Of a DNA stretch of 64,000 bases, positions 37,103 through 45,201 are shown piece after piece. A program made the translations under genes and the position numbers. The notes under the pieces were generated by a model, which was not told the origin of the DNA, did no database searches, and saw nothing but the letters and a program-made list of their open reading frames with translations. The stretch comes from an uncultured Crocinitomix sp. GTDB taxonomy: Bacteria > Bacteroidota > Bacteroidia > Flavobacteriales_D > Crocinitomicaceae. Each line of letters begins with the position of its first letter. Within the stretch, counting starts at the first letter, position 1. Where the stretch lies: contig CAJQHR010000056.1 in NCBI GenBank assembly GCA_905478225.1, positions 1 to 64,000 on the forward strand. Direction: 5' to 3'.

Positions 37103-38725
37103 CTACCCAATAGTAATTCGTGTAGCTCTCATTTTCTTTCCTTTTCTACCAAAAATGATAGCGGAATTGTCAGAATACTGAACATAAGACATTGGCATTA
37201 AAGGCATTTTAACTCCTTCGCTAGCGTCTTTAGATTTGAATAAAACTTCACCGTAAGTACTTCCATCAGGTTTGAATGTATTTAACATTGTAACTGAATT
37301 TCTTTGTCTTACAGATTTAGGGTTTTTACCGTCTTTAACACGTTGCTCATTTTTCGGGTTTTCATTATACATGATGTAAATATTATTGTCATTTTCAATA
37401 ATAGAGATTCCATAATATGGTAGTTCATTTACACCAGGATATAATCCAAAGCCCAATTGTTGAAGAAGGCTCGCACCACCATTTTTAGCAGTACAATATT
37501 GCTTTTTCTTAATGACAGAAGCCGTTTCCATTTTGCCGTCAGGACTCATGTACATCACTACAACATTACCAAACAACCAAGTTTCAGTTGTTTGTTGTTG
37601 TCCGCTTGAAGAAGTTGTTGTATTCTGCGTATAAACATAGTGCTCTGCAACTACAGCATATCCACCATTGTCTAAAGGAATTGATTTACGAACCACATAT
37701 GGAGGGAATTTTCCTTTTTTCGCTTTACGCTTTCCTGCTAATTCTTCAATTAATTCTTCGCTAAAAGGAGAAACGTTTGAAGCAACAACTTCTTTTGTTC
37801 TTGGATCAATTTTGATGAAGAAAAATCCTTTGTAATTATCAATTAATTGGATTTTTTTATCGCTATAGAATCCCATTCCAATCAATTCGTCTTGATCATT
37901 TACATCCAAATCAATTGAACGAATAATGTATTCAGTGAATCCAATTTCGTATTGCTTTAATTCACCTGTTTCGTGGAAATAAGAATAAACATTCGTGTAG
38001 TATCTTGATTTTGAATCTTTCTCTTTTTTCTCTTCACGCGACATTCTTAAAGTGGCAATCATGTGAATATTACCAGATCTATCGATTTCAACATCTGTTA
38101 ATCTAAAATCTTTATCTGCTTCTCCGAACTCAATATCTTTTGCCCAAACTGTAGACATGTCAGGGTTAACTACTTTTAAACCATATCTTACGTTCTCATT
38201 TCTTTTCGTAGGATAAGTTGTTAAGATCAACATTTTAGTTGAATCAATACTCGTGAAAGTAGAGAAAGGATTTCTGAATGCTCCAAATTTATCGTCAGTT
38301 ACTTTACATGCTTCAAAATTCTTTACAAATTTGCCTGTGTTCGGATCTAATTGAGAAGCAAACAACGTATACGAATCTGCTTTACGATCGAAATAACGCG
38401 AAAAGAAGAAAGTAGATGGGCCGAATTTTTCAGAACCAATATACTTCACTTTCTTATTATCAATTTTAGGCGTTTCAATATCAAATTTGCTCTTAATATC
38501 TAAGTTGCCATCTAAGTTTAATACTCTAAATTTCTTTCCTAATAAACCAGCACTTGTTAAAAATGATGATTGATCATCTTGAACGTCAATTATAGTTCTA
38601 ATTTGCTCTAAGCTCGTTACTTTAAATTGACTCCCATTCTCAATTTTAACATCTTGGGAGAATGATGAATTTGTGGTAGCCAAAACCATTATAAGTAGGC
38701 ATAATGACGTGATTTGCTTTTTCAT
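37103..38725 (-). CDS. Secreted beta-propeller-like protein, unknown function
   Basis: A 540-residue protein with a signal peptide (cleavage after SSFSQ). The mature part is beta-rich, with repeated blade-like segments (IHMIATLRM, ELIGMGFYSDKK, GGYAVVAEHYVY, NIYIMYNENPKNEQRV). No catalytic motif was recognised. Its extended length without Cys-rich or T9SS tail suggests a periplasmic or outer-membrane-associated protein. It is divergent from the barrel protein at 38823. Confidence 0.75.
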   Translation of the reverse strand: MKKQITSLCLLIMVLATTNSSFSQDVKIENGSQFKVTSLEQIRTIIDVQDDQSSFLTSAGLLGKKFRVLNLDGNLDIKSKFDIETPKIDNKKVKYIGSEKFGPSTFFFSRYFDRKADSYTLFASQLDPNTGKFVKNFEACKVTDDKFGAFRNPFSTFTSIDSTKMLILTTYPTKRNENVRYGLKVVNPDMSTVWAKDIEFGEADKDFRLTDVEIDRSGNIHMIATLRMSREEKKEKDSKSRYYTNVYSYFHETGELKQYEIGFTEYIIRSIDLDVNDQDELIGMGFYSDKKIQLIDNYKGFFFIKIDPRTKEVVASNVSPFSEELIEELAGKRKAKKGKFPPYVVRKSIPLDNGGYAVVAEHYVYTQNTTTSSSGQQQTTETWLFGNVVVMYMSPDGKMETASVIKKKQYCTAKNGGASLLQQLGFGLYPGVNELPYYGISIIENDNNIYIMYNENPKNEQRVKDGKNPKSVRQRNSVTMLNTFKPDGSTYGEVLFKSKDASEGVKMPLMPMSYVQYSDNSAIIFGRKGKKMRATRITIG

Positions 38726-38794
38726 AGTTTTATTTTTACATTAAAATTTTGCCTAAAGATGCGATTTAATATCGTTAATAATAAAATTTAACCG

Positions 38795-38802
38795 TAATTT
38801 TG
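38795..38802 (+). promoter_or_regulatory. Bacteroidota -7 box for 38823 gene
   Basis: TAATTTTG matches TAnnTTTG exactly, 20 bp upstream of the ATG. No clear -33 TTG. Confidence 0.4.
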
Positions 38803-38822
38803 AATTTAAATTAACTTACAAA

Positions 38823-39497
38823 ATGAAGAATTTATTAATTATTACACTCATTTCTTTCTACGGATTGAACCTTTATAGTCAAGACGAACCTAAGGTAGTT
38901 GTTTTCAACTCCCCAAAAACAGAACGTCAACCATCTGATGTAACAAGCCTTTTGAAGTTTGGTATGTTAGAACCTTTTTCGGGCACGTTTTCGGTTTATT
39001 ATGAGCGTGTTTTAACAGATAAAATATCGGCTGAAGTTGGTTTAGGTTTAACAATTGATGATTATTTAAACATTGCGATAAATGATTTAGATGATTTGTT
39101 TAATGAAGGCCCTAGACAGCCAAAAATTGGGCAAGCATTTAGCTTAGGAGTGCGTTATTACCCAGGAATTGTTCCTGAAGAATTTTATGTTGCACCAGAG
39201 TTTAGGTTTAAAAGGTATGTGAATACGTTTACGTATGAAGATGCTACTGGCTTACCCGTTGTTGAAAACGAGTCAAGGTCGATTTCAATTGGACGCTTAT
39301 CATTTGGATATCATTACCTCGTTCAGGATAATATATTCTGGGATTTTTACGGTGGTTTTGGTATAGGACAAGAGAAAGGTCAACGCTACGAACAATTTTA
39401 TAATGATGTGACAGAAGAATTTGAATACCAAAATATAGTTGAGACTGGTTTAACGCCAAGATTGCACATTGGTATTAAATTAGGGATAGGATTCTAA
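38823..39497 (+). CDS. Outer-membrane beta-barrel protein
   Basis: A 224-residue protein with signal peptide ending GLNLYSQ. The mature part alternates amphipathic strands (TFSVYYERVLTDKISAEVGL, AFSLGVRYYPG, RLSFGYHYLVQDNIFWDFYG) and ends RLHIGIKLGIGF, a typical terminal aromatic strand. Resembles small OmpW/PorT-like barrels of Bacteroidota. Role unknown. Confidence 0.8.
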   Translation: MKNLLIITLISFYGLNLYSQDEPKVVVFNSPKTERQPSDVTSLLKFGMLEPFSGTFSVYYERVLTDKISAEVGLGLTIDDYLNIAINDLDDLFNEGPRQPKIGQAFSLGVRYYPGIVPEEFYVAPEFRFKRYVNTFTYEDATGLPVVENESRSISIGRLSFGYHYLVQDNIFWDFYGGFGIGQEKGQRYEQFYNDVTEEFEYQNIVETGLTPRLHIGIKLGIGF

Positions 39498-39599
39498 GAA
39501 TAGAATTACATCTTTGCCTTACAATAGTTCTTTAAAATTCATTTGAAATTTAATCCAAATCGCGATTTCATTCGTAAATATGTTATAGCTTTATAACTA

Positions 39600-40154
39600 A
39601 TGGAAAAATTGACGAATATAGATACCTCCCAATGGGTAGACGAATACGCAGATATGCTGTATAATTTTGCAGTGGTTCGTGTAAGTGATTCAGATTTAGC
39701 CAAAGACCTTGTTCAAGACACTTTCGTTTCTGCTTTAAAGGGAATTGATAAGTTTCAAGGGAAAAGTACTGTGAAAACATGGATATTTTCAATACTTAAG
39801 CGAAAAATTATCGATCATTGGCGCAAGCAAGAATCACGCAAAACTAAACCCATGTCTTTCTTTACAACCGAAGGAATGATGAAAGGGAAGTTTTTGGAAA
39901 CCTATTCGCCAAAAGGACGTTTATCTGAGGTTGAGGAGAAAATGGAGAACTCAGAATTACGCGAATTAATCATAGAATGTATCGGCGCTCTTCCACCAAA
40001 ATGGCAAGGAATTGTCGTTGATAAAATGGTGGATGAAAAAGAAAGTGAAGAAGTTTGTAATAATCATGACATTACTCCGTCCAACCTGTGGGTAATTGTA
40101 CATAGAGCAAAATTACAATTGCGAGATTGCCTTGAAAAAAAGTGGTTTGTATAG
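39600..40154 (+). CDS. ECF-type RNA polymerase sigma factor
   Basis: A 184-residue extracytoplasmic-function sigma factor. Region 2 (YADMLYNFAVVRVSDSDLAK, then DLVQDTFVSAL, TVKTWIFSILKRKIIDHWRK) and region 4 (ALPPKWQGIVVDKMVDEK, then NLWVIVHRAKLQLRDCLEKK) are both present. Its stop overlaps the next gene's GTG by 1 bp, so it is paired with a ZAS-type anti-sigma factor that probably controls it. Confidence 0.93.
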   Translation: MEKLTNIDTSQWVDEYADMLYNFAVVRVSDSDLAKDLVQDTFVSALKGIDKFQGKSTVKTWIFSILKRKIIDHWRKQESRKTKPMSFFTTEGMMKGKFLETYSPKGRLSEVEEKMENSELRELIIECIGALPPKWQGIVVDKMVDEKESEEVCNNHDITPSNLWVIVHRAKLQLRDCLEKKWFV

Positions 40155-40396
40155 TGAATTGTGAAAAGATAACATATTATATAGAGAAAGGTTTTTTGAC
40201 AGACTTAAAAATCTCGGAAAAGCTTCAAGTTAAGTTGCACAAACTGTATTGCCAGTGTTGCAAAAATTACGCCCCAGATTCAGATTTCATCAATCAGATT
40301 TTAGTATTACTCTGTGAAGAGGACACGTCTGAATCTCTCACAGACGCGGAAAAACAAAAGCTAAAAGATGCCCTACAAAAATTAGGCGACTCTTGA
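40154..40396 (+). CDS. Short zinc-binding anti-sigma factor (ZAS-like)
   Basis: An 80-residue protein from the GTG at 40154 (overlap TAGTG with the sigma gene). It has the anti-sigma zinc motif HxxxCxxC as HKLYCQCC (residues 31-38), followed by a helical tail (ESLTDAEKQKLKDALQKL). It has no transmembrane segment, so it is probably a soluble anti-sigma factor that binds the upstream sigma factor. The upstream GTG at 40142 is less likely because it would overlap further into the sigma gene. Confidence 0.8.
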   Translation: MNCEKITYYIEKGFLTDLKISEKLQVKLHKLYCQCCKNYAPDSDFINQILVLLCEEDTSESLTDAEKQKLKDALQKLGDS

Positions 40397-40599
40397 TTCT
40401 AATTCACTTTGAATTTTTGGTGATTGGATAATTTCTTTTTTGAATAAATCAGAAATTAATCTATCGAGTTGTCAAGTAATCAAAGAGAGTTCTTGTGTTC
40501 TTCACAGTGTCAATGTTCTAGTTTTAACTAAGATTCAAACATTCAAACATAAACCCACACGCACCACCTCAAGACTCACACTCAAAACTCAATCCCCAC

Positions 40600-41949
40600 C
40601 TAATGCACCATATTAATTCCCGTAAAGTTCTGCGGATTAATTTCTTTCAATTCAGCTTTAATGGCATCTGAAACCTCAAGCGTATTAATAAATTCTGCAA
40701 TACTTTCAGCTGTAATTGCTGCATTTGTTCGCGTTAAACCTTTCAACGCTTCATAAGGTTTTGGATAACCTTCGCGTCTTAAAACAGTCTGAATTGCTTC
40801 AGCAACTACCGCCCAATTGTCTTCTAAGTCTGAGTTTAATTTTGAACGGTTTAAAAGCAATTTATTAATTCCCTTTAAGGTGGAGTTCAAAGCGATTATT
40901 GTGTGGCCAATTGGTACGCCAACATTGCGTAGCACAGTTGAATCAGTTAAGTCACGTTGCAATCTCGAAACTGGTAATTTTGCAGCCAAGTGTTCAAAAA
41001 TCGCATTTGCAATTCCAATATTACCTTCTGAATTTTCAAAGTCAATTGGATTGACTTTATGTGGCATTGCTGATGAACCAATTTCACCTTCTTTAATTTT
41101 TTGTTTGAAATAATCCATTGAGATATAGGTCCACATATCGCGGTCTAAATCTAGAATAATGGAATTGATTCGTTTCATGGCGTCGAATAGTGCCGCGGCG
41201 TTATCGTAATGTTCAATTTGTGTGGTAGTTTGGCTTCGTTCAATACGTAAAGTATTGTTCACAAAATCGTTTGCAAACGCCACCCAATCCGTTTCAGGGA
41301 ATGCTACAAAATGTGCATTCATATTTCCTGTTGCTCCACCAAATTTAGCAGAAAATGGTACAGCCAATAATTGTCTTTTTTGAATGTCAAGACGCTCTAC
41401 AAAAACGAAAATTTCTTTTCCTAAACGAGTAGGAGATGCCGGTTGACCATGTGTTCTAGCCAACATTGGAATTTCTTTCCACTCCTGGCTTAAATCATTC
41501 AATGTGTGAATAAGTTCATCTAACATTGGAATGTATTCTTGGTGAATAGCATCTCTTAATGAAAGCGGAACGGCCGTATTATTAATATCTTGTGATGTTA
41601 ATCCAAAATGAATGAATTCTTCAAATTGACTTAAATTCAATTCAGTCAATTTTTCTTTAAGGAAATATTCAACCGCTTTTACATCATGATTCGTAACTTT
41701 TTCAATGTCTTTGATTTTAGACGCATCTTCTTCCGTAAAGTCCGTGTAGATTTTACGCAAGTTTTCTTCTTGGTCAGCAGGGAAATCAGCAAGCGCCGGA
41801 ATATTATTTTCCGTTAATGCAATAAAGTATTCAATTTCCACTAGTACGCGGTATTTGATTAATGCATATTCTGAAAAATAATCAGCTAAGTTTTCTACTT
41901 TTCCTCTGTATCTTCCGTCAATGGGTGAAATTGCTGTTAAGGCGTTCAT
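40600..41949 (-). CDS. purB: Adenylosuccinate lyase PurB
   Basis: Cleaves adenylosuccinate to AMP and SAICAR to AICAR. Fumarase/aspartase superfamily signature GSSAMPHKVNPIDFEN carries the catalytic Ser. The TSQDINNTA and ARTHGQPASPTRLGKE segments are present. The 449-residue length and start SPIDGRYRG are typical of the E. coli-like PurB subgroup. A -7 box (TATCTTTG, minus strand) lies 24 bp upstream of its ATG. Confidence 0.97.
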   Translation of the reverse strand: MNALTAISPIDGRYRGKVENLADYFSEYALIKYRVLVEIEYFIALTENNIPALADFPADQEENLRKIYTDFTEEDASKIKDIEKVTNHDVKAVEYFLKEKLTELNLSQFEEFIHFGLTSQDINNTAVPLSLRDAIHQEYIPMLDELIHTLNDLSQEWKEIPMLARTHGQPASPTRLGKEIFVFVERLDIQKRQLLAVPFSAKFGGATGNMNAHFVAFPETDWVAFANDFVNNTLRIERSQTTTQIEHYDNAAALFDAMKRINSIILDLDRDMWTYISMDYFKQKIKEGEIGSSAMPHKVNPIDFENSEGNIGIANAIFEHLAAKLPVSRLQRDLTDSTVLRNVGVPIGHTIIALNSTLKGINKLLLNRSKLNSDLEDNWAVVAEAIQTVLRREGYPKPYEALKGLTRTNAAITAESIAEFINTLEVSDAIKAELKEINPQNFTGINMVH

Positions 41950-41972
41950 GTGTCAATTGGTTTTATAAAACG

Positions 41973-41980
41973 CAAAGATA
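41973..41980 (-). promoter_or_regulatory. Bacteroidota -7 box for purB
   Basis: On the minus strand TATCTTTG matches TAnnTTTG exactly, 24 bp before the purB ATG. Confidence 0.5.
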
Positions 41981-42050
41981 GGTAAAATCCATTGAATGGA
42001 GAGTGGAATAGTGAGGTGATACAGGTACAGTTTTAAAAAGTTATCAGCAC

Positions 42051-42452
42051 TTAATTATCCAATATTTCAAGATTCGGTTTAATGGGGTTTGGTGAAAGTT
42101 TCTTTTTCATTCGGACACCATGTACCAATAAACTAACCCCAATTATTAGCCATCCTATGATCCAGATATTGATAGTGCCAAAATACGACAAGGAAAATAA
42201 AGTTAGCGCCAAGCTCAGAACTGTTGAAACTGCGCCAAGAATCAAAAACAGGAGGGTTTCTCGCTTTTGTTTTTGATTCTTGTAGTTTTTATCAGAGATG
42301 AGACCAAGCACTTCGTCATAATCAGGACAATTCTCACTTGTAGTAAATAAGCGCTGCTCAGTAGTGAGGGAACAAATTATGCCAACTCTCTTGTCAAACC
42401 CGCGATTTTTGCATGTTTTTCAATACTCCAAGCTGTCAAATTTAGTCGGCAT
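42051..42452 (-). pseudogene. Four-cysteine small membrane protein with TGA at codon 11
   Basis: From the ATG at 42452: MPTKFDSLEY, then TGA (42420-42422), then KTCKNRGFDKRVGIICSLT in the same frame, SENCPDYDEVLGLI and two transmembrane segments (residues 76-97 and 103-120). In Flavobacteriales small proteins of this type begin CxxCxNRxFD, so the TGA replaces the first Cys of a C-x2-C-x13-C-x14-C zinc-type motif. The downstream frame alone (from GTG 42311) keeps only the membrane part. Nonsense mutation is the simple reading; UxxC recoding is discussed under findings. Confidence 0.6.
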
Positions 42453-42458
42453 TCTGTT

Positions 42459-42671
42459 TTAAATTAATTCATCCAGATTATCATCAACAACCGTAGCGCG
42501 TTCATACTGTCGAATAGCTTTTCTATTGATCTCTATAGTCCCGACATTCGTCGGTATGGTAATTGGCGTAAACGTTAGAAAGATAAAAAATAAGGCCTTA
42601 CTACGATCAAATTTACTGTTTAAGCGAGTTTGACAGATGGGGCTAAATGTTCTTAGGTAGTTTTGACTCCG
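42459..42671 (-). other. Open segment after moxR, possible gene remnant
   Basis: Seventy codons without stop on the minus strand, directly after and in frame with the moxR stop. It encodes SKFDRSKALFFIFLTFTPIT, then IPTNVGTIEINRKAIRQYER and ATVVDDNLDELI before a TAA at 42459. There is no ATG/GTG/TTG start. The composition is protein-like (a hydrophobic segment, an acidic tail), but coding is not proven; I do not recognise a family. Confidence 0.25.
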
Positions 42672-43643
42672 CTAGGCATCTTGCATCAACGTCGTAATAA
42701 TTTTCTCCATGGTATAACCTTCAGCTTCAGCACGGTAATTTCGCACAATTCGGTGACGTAATATAGCAAAGGCTACTGCTTTTACATCCTCAATATCTGG
42801 AGAGTATTTGCCGTTAATTGCCGCATGACACTTAGCACCGATAATTAAATATTGTGAGGCTCTTGGACCTGCTCCCCAATCCAAATACTTGTCGGTAAGC
42901 TCGTGGGTATATTCTGTATTTTTTCTTGTTTTCGCCACCAATTTAACGGCATATTTATATACACTTTCTGGCACGGGAATGCGTCTTACCAAATTTTGGA
43001 AATACATAATTTCTTCACCGTTTAGAATCGGGTTTAAGGTTGTTGATACATCCGTAGTTGTGTTTTTTACAATAGAAATTTCTTCTTCGTATGTAGGGTA
43101 GTCCACCCAAATGTTAAACATGAAACGGTCTAATTGTGCTTCTGGTAAAGGATACGTTCCTTCCTGTTCAATCGGGTTTTGGGTCGCCAATACAAAGAAA
43201 GGTTTATCCAATTCGTAACGAGTACCTGCTGCAGTCACGGTTTTTTCTTGCATGGCTTCAAGCAATGCCGCTTGCGTTTTTGGAGGTGTTCGGTTAATCT
43301 CATCCGCCAAAACAATATTCGCAAATATGGGGCCTTTAATAAATTTAAAGGTTCTGTTTTCATCCAAAATTTCTGATCCAACAATATCTGAAGGCATTAA
43401 ATCTGGTGTAAATTGAATTCGCTTAAATGAAAGTCCGAGTGAATCAGAGATGGTTTGAATCAAGAGTGTTTTAGCTAATCCGGGTACACCAACCAAAAGG
43501 CTGTGTCCTCGACTAAAAATTGACATAATAACTTGGTTCACGACTTCGTCTTGCCCCACAATTACCTTATGCATCTCAGCTTTTAGCTCCTTATACTTGT
43601 TTGCCAATAAATCAATCCCCTCTTTATCCGATAGTTGCTGCAT
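42672..43643 (-). CDS. MoxR-family AAA+ ATPase
   Basis: A 323-residue cytoplasmic AAA+ ATPase of the MoxR type. Walker A is GVPGLAKT, Walker B VLADEINR, sensor 1 is in LATQNPIEQEGTYPLPEAQL and the C-terminal lid has WGAGPRASQYLI. In this phylum moxR is usually followed by DUF58 and von Willebrand (Bat) genes that it chaperones; here none follows, only remnant-like sequence. Possibly an orphan copy. Confidence 0.93.
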   Translation of the reverse strand: MQQLSDKEGIDLLANKYKELKAEMHKVIVGQDEVVNQVIMSIFSRGHSLLVGVPGLAKTLLIQTISDSLGLSFKRIQFTPDLMPSDIVGSEILDENRTFKFIKGPIFANIVLADEINRTPPKTQAALLEAMQEKTVTAAGTRYELDKPFFVLATQNPIEQEGTYPLPEAQLDRFMFNIWVDYPTYEEEISIVKNTTTDVSTTLNPILNGEEIMYFQNLVRRIPVPESVYKYAVKLVAKTRKNTEYTHELTDKYLDWGAGPRASQYLIIGAKCHAAINGKYSPDIEDVKAVAFAILRHRIVRNYRAEAEGYTMEKIITTLMQDA

Positions 43644-43781
43644 ATAAAATATTTAAGTCCTAAAAATACTAAATTGAACCGATTTTAGGAGTCGTAAAAT
43701 GTTAATTCTTATTGGAATTTTAAGGAATCCAAATTTACGGTGTACAATTGAATTTTGAAGGGACTCCAAATGGCTTGTTTT

Positions 43782-44375
43782 CTAGAGATCATTCAGGACA
43801 CTAGGTGGCGTCTTTTTTGTTTTAACCGCCGTGCTTTTATTCATCATAAATCCAAAGGCAGCGCCAACAACTCCTCCAACAATATGGGTGGTGTGTGATA
43901 TATTATCATCTGCAAATGTTCCCATTACCTCTTTGCCTATGTAAACCAATACAATCAATAAAAATGTGAGTGGAATTTTTCCTTGCTTAAAGTTCACTAA
44001 TGAGGCAAGTAGAATGAGCATAAATACAATGCCACTAGCGCCGAGTACACTATTGCTCGAGTACGTTAAATGAATAAGCGAACAAACGATTGCAGTGCTA
44101 AATAGCATAATTGCCGTGTTCTTCGCGCCGTACTTCTCTTCAATAATTGGACCGAGGAGTAGAATAAACGCTAGATTGCCCATAAGATGGTCGCTATTAG
44201 CGTGACCAAGGGCATTCGAGAATAAACGAAAATACCATTTGCCGCTTGTAAAATCCCATTCCGGCATCAATCTAAAAAGATCCTCTGCTAAACCAAACGG
44301 GTGGTTCAGTAAATAGACCCCCGCACATAAAAAAGAAAACGTTAATATTACAGGAGAATTAAAGGTAATCTTCAT
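43782..44375 (-). CDS. Rhomboid-family intramembrane serine protease
   Basis: A 197-residue protein with six transmembrane segments. Family marks are HANSDHLMGNLAFIL (conserved His/Asn of TM2), the catalytic Ser in LGASGIVFM and the catalytic His in SHTTHIVGGVVGAAFG. All catalytic residues are present, so it is probably active. A short tail ends KKTPPSVLNDL. Divergent from the barrel protein at 44410. Confidence 0.9.
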   Translation of the reverse strand: MKITFNSPVILTFSFLCAGVYLLNHPFGLAEDLFRLMPEWDFTSGKWYFRLFSNALGHANSDHLMGNLAFILLLGPIIEEKYGAKNTAIMLFSTAIVCSLIHLTYSSNSVLGASGIVFMLILLASLVNFKQGKIPLTFLLIVLVYIGKEVMGTFADDNISHTTHIVGGVVGAAFGFMMNKSTAVKTKKTPPSVLNDL

Positions 44376-44409
44376 AAGTATAAGTTTATTCTTTCATTAA
44401 TTTTACAAT

Positions 44410-45201
44410 ATGAAAATCAAATATAGTTTAAATCATACGCTAATCAGTCAAATTTTGATTGCTTTTCTAATGTGTTGTGGGATAAATGGCTACGGGCAAA
44501 TATCCGGTGGTGACGTAAAACCGGACAAAGAAAAAAAAGAGAAGCAGGATAAAACCGTTCGCGAAAGACCGGCTTTTGAAAAGGACAGTTTAACTGGTAC
44601 AACTTATTATTTAACTGGAATGGTGCAGCGTTCTTATCGCCTCTTTGAGGATCAATCGGTTTATAATGTTCATGCTGCTTTGAATGATGAAGTTCCTATG
44701 ATTACTGGCGGAACAACACTTGGTATAGTCATTCCATTGGGTGGTAATTTTGCGCTAGATGCGGGGGTTACTTATTTTGGACATGGTGAAGGTTATAATT
44801 ATAGCGATCCAAATACTGATTCAATAAATAATTATAAGCATGTGTTCATGCAGGTCGGAATTCCGCTAAAGTTGAGGTATACTTATGGTGAGGATTTGCA
44901 GGTTTTTGGTTATGCTGGTATTGCACCGCTCAATATTTTAAATATTCGAAATACATACGAATATGCAGACAGCTTGGGAACACGAGTAAATGGTTTAAAT
45001 TTAATTAAAGAGGGGTTTACCACCTTTAATTTCATGGCATCTGGCGGAATTGGAATGAACTATTTTATCAATCATTTTGGATTTACGGTAACAGCCGAAT
45101 ATCGCCGTCATTTAGGGAATACTTTCTCTGAAGATACTTTTAAACGTGTACACAAAATGTATGGAATCGGGATTAACGTTGGAATCCAAGTTCGGCTTTA
45201 G
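44410..45201 (+). CDS. Outer-membrane beta-barrel protein
   Basis: A 263-residue protein with signal peptide (cleavage after GINGYGQ) and a charged linker (KPDKEKKEKQDKTVRERP). A barrel domain follows with strands such as GNFALDAGVTYFGHGEG, VFMQVGIPLKLRYTYG and MNYFINHFGFTVTAEYRR, ending YGIGINVGIQVRL. Similar to PorT-type barrels of Bacteroidota. Its stop overlaps the stop of the nnr pseudogene by 3 bp in convergent arrangement. Confidence 0.8.
   Translation: MKIKYSLNHTLISQILIAFLMCCGINGYGQISGGDVKPDKEKKEKQDKTVRERPAFEKDSLTGTTYYLTGMVQRSYRLFEDQSVYNVHAALNDEVPMITGGTTLGIVIPLGGNFALDAGVTYFGHGEGYNYSDPNTDSINNYKHVFMQVGIPLKLRYTYGEDLQVFGYAGIAPLNILNIRNTYEYADSLGTRVNGLNLIKEGFTTFNFMASGGIGMNYFINHFGFTVTAEYRRHLGNTFSEDTFKRVHKMYGIGINVGIQVRL

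Noticed and set aside
42541-42600. Integron attC-like site (GTAAACGTTAG)
   Set aside because: Only a short core-like match; no paired inverse core, no integrase and no cassette array.
42889-43376. Plus-strand frames inside moxR
   Set aside because: The moxR frame has all AAA+ motifs, and the opposite frames show no protein features.
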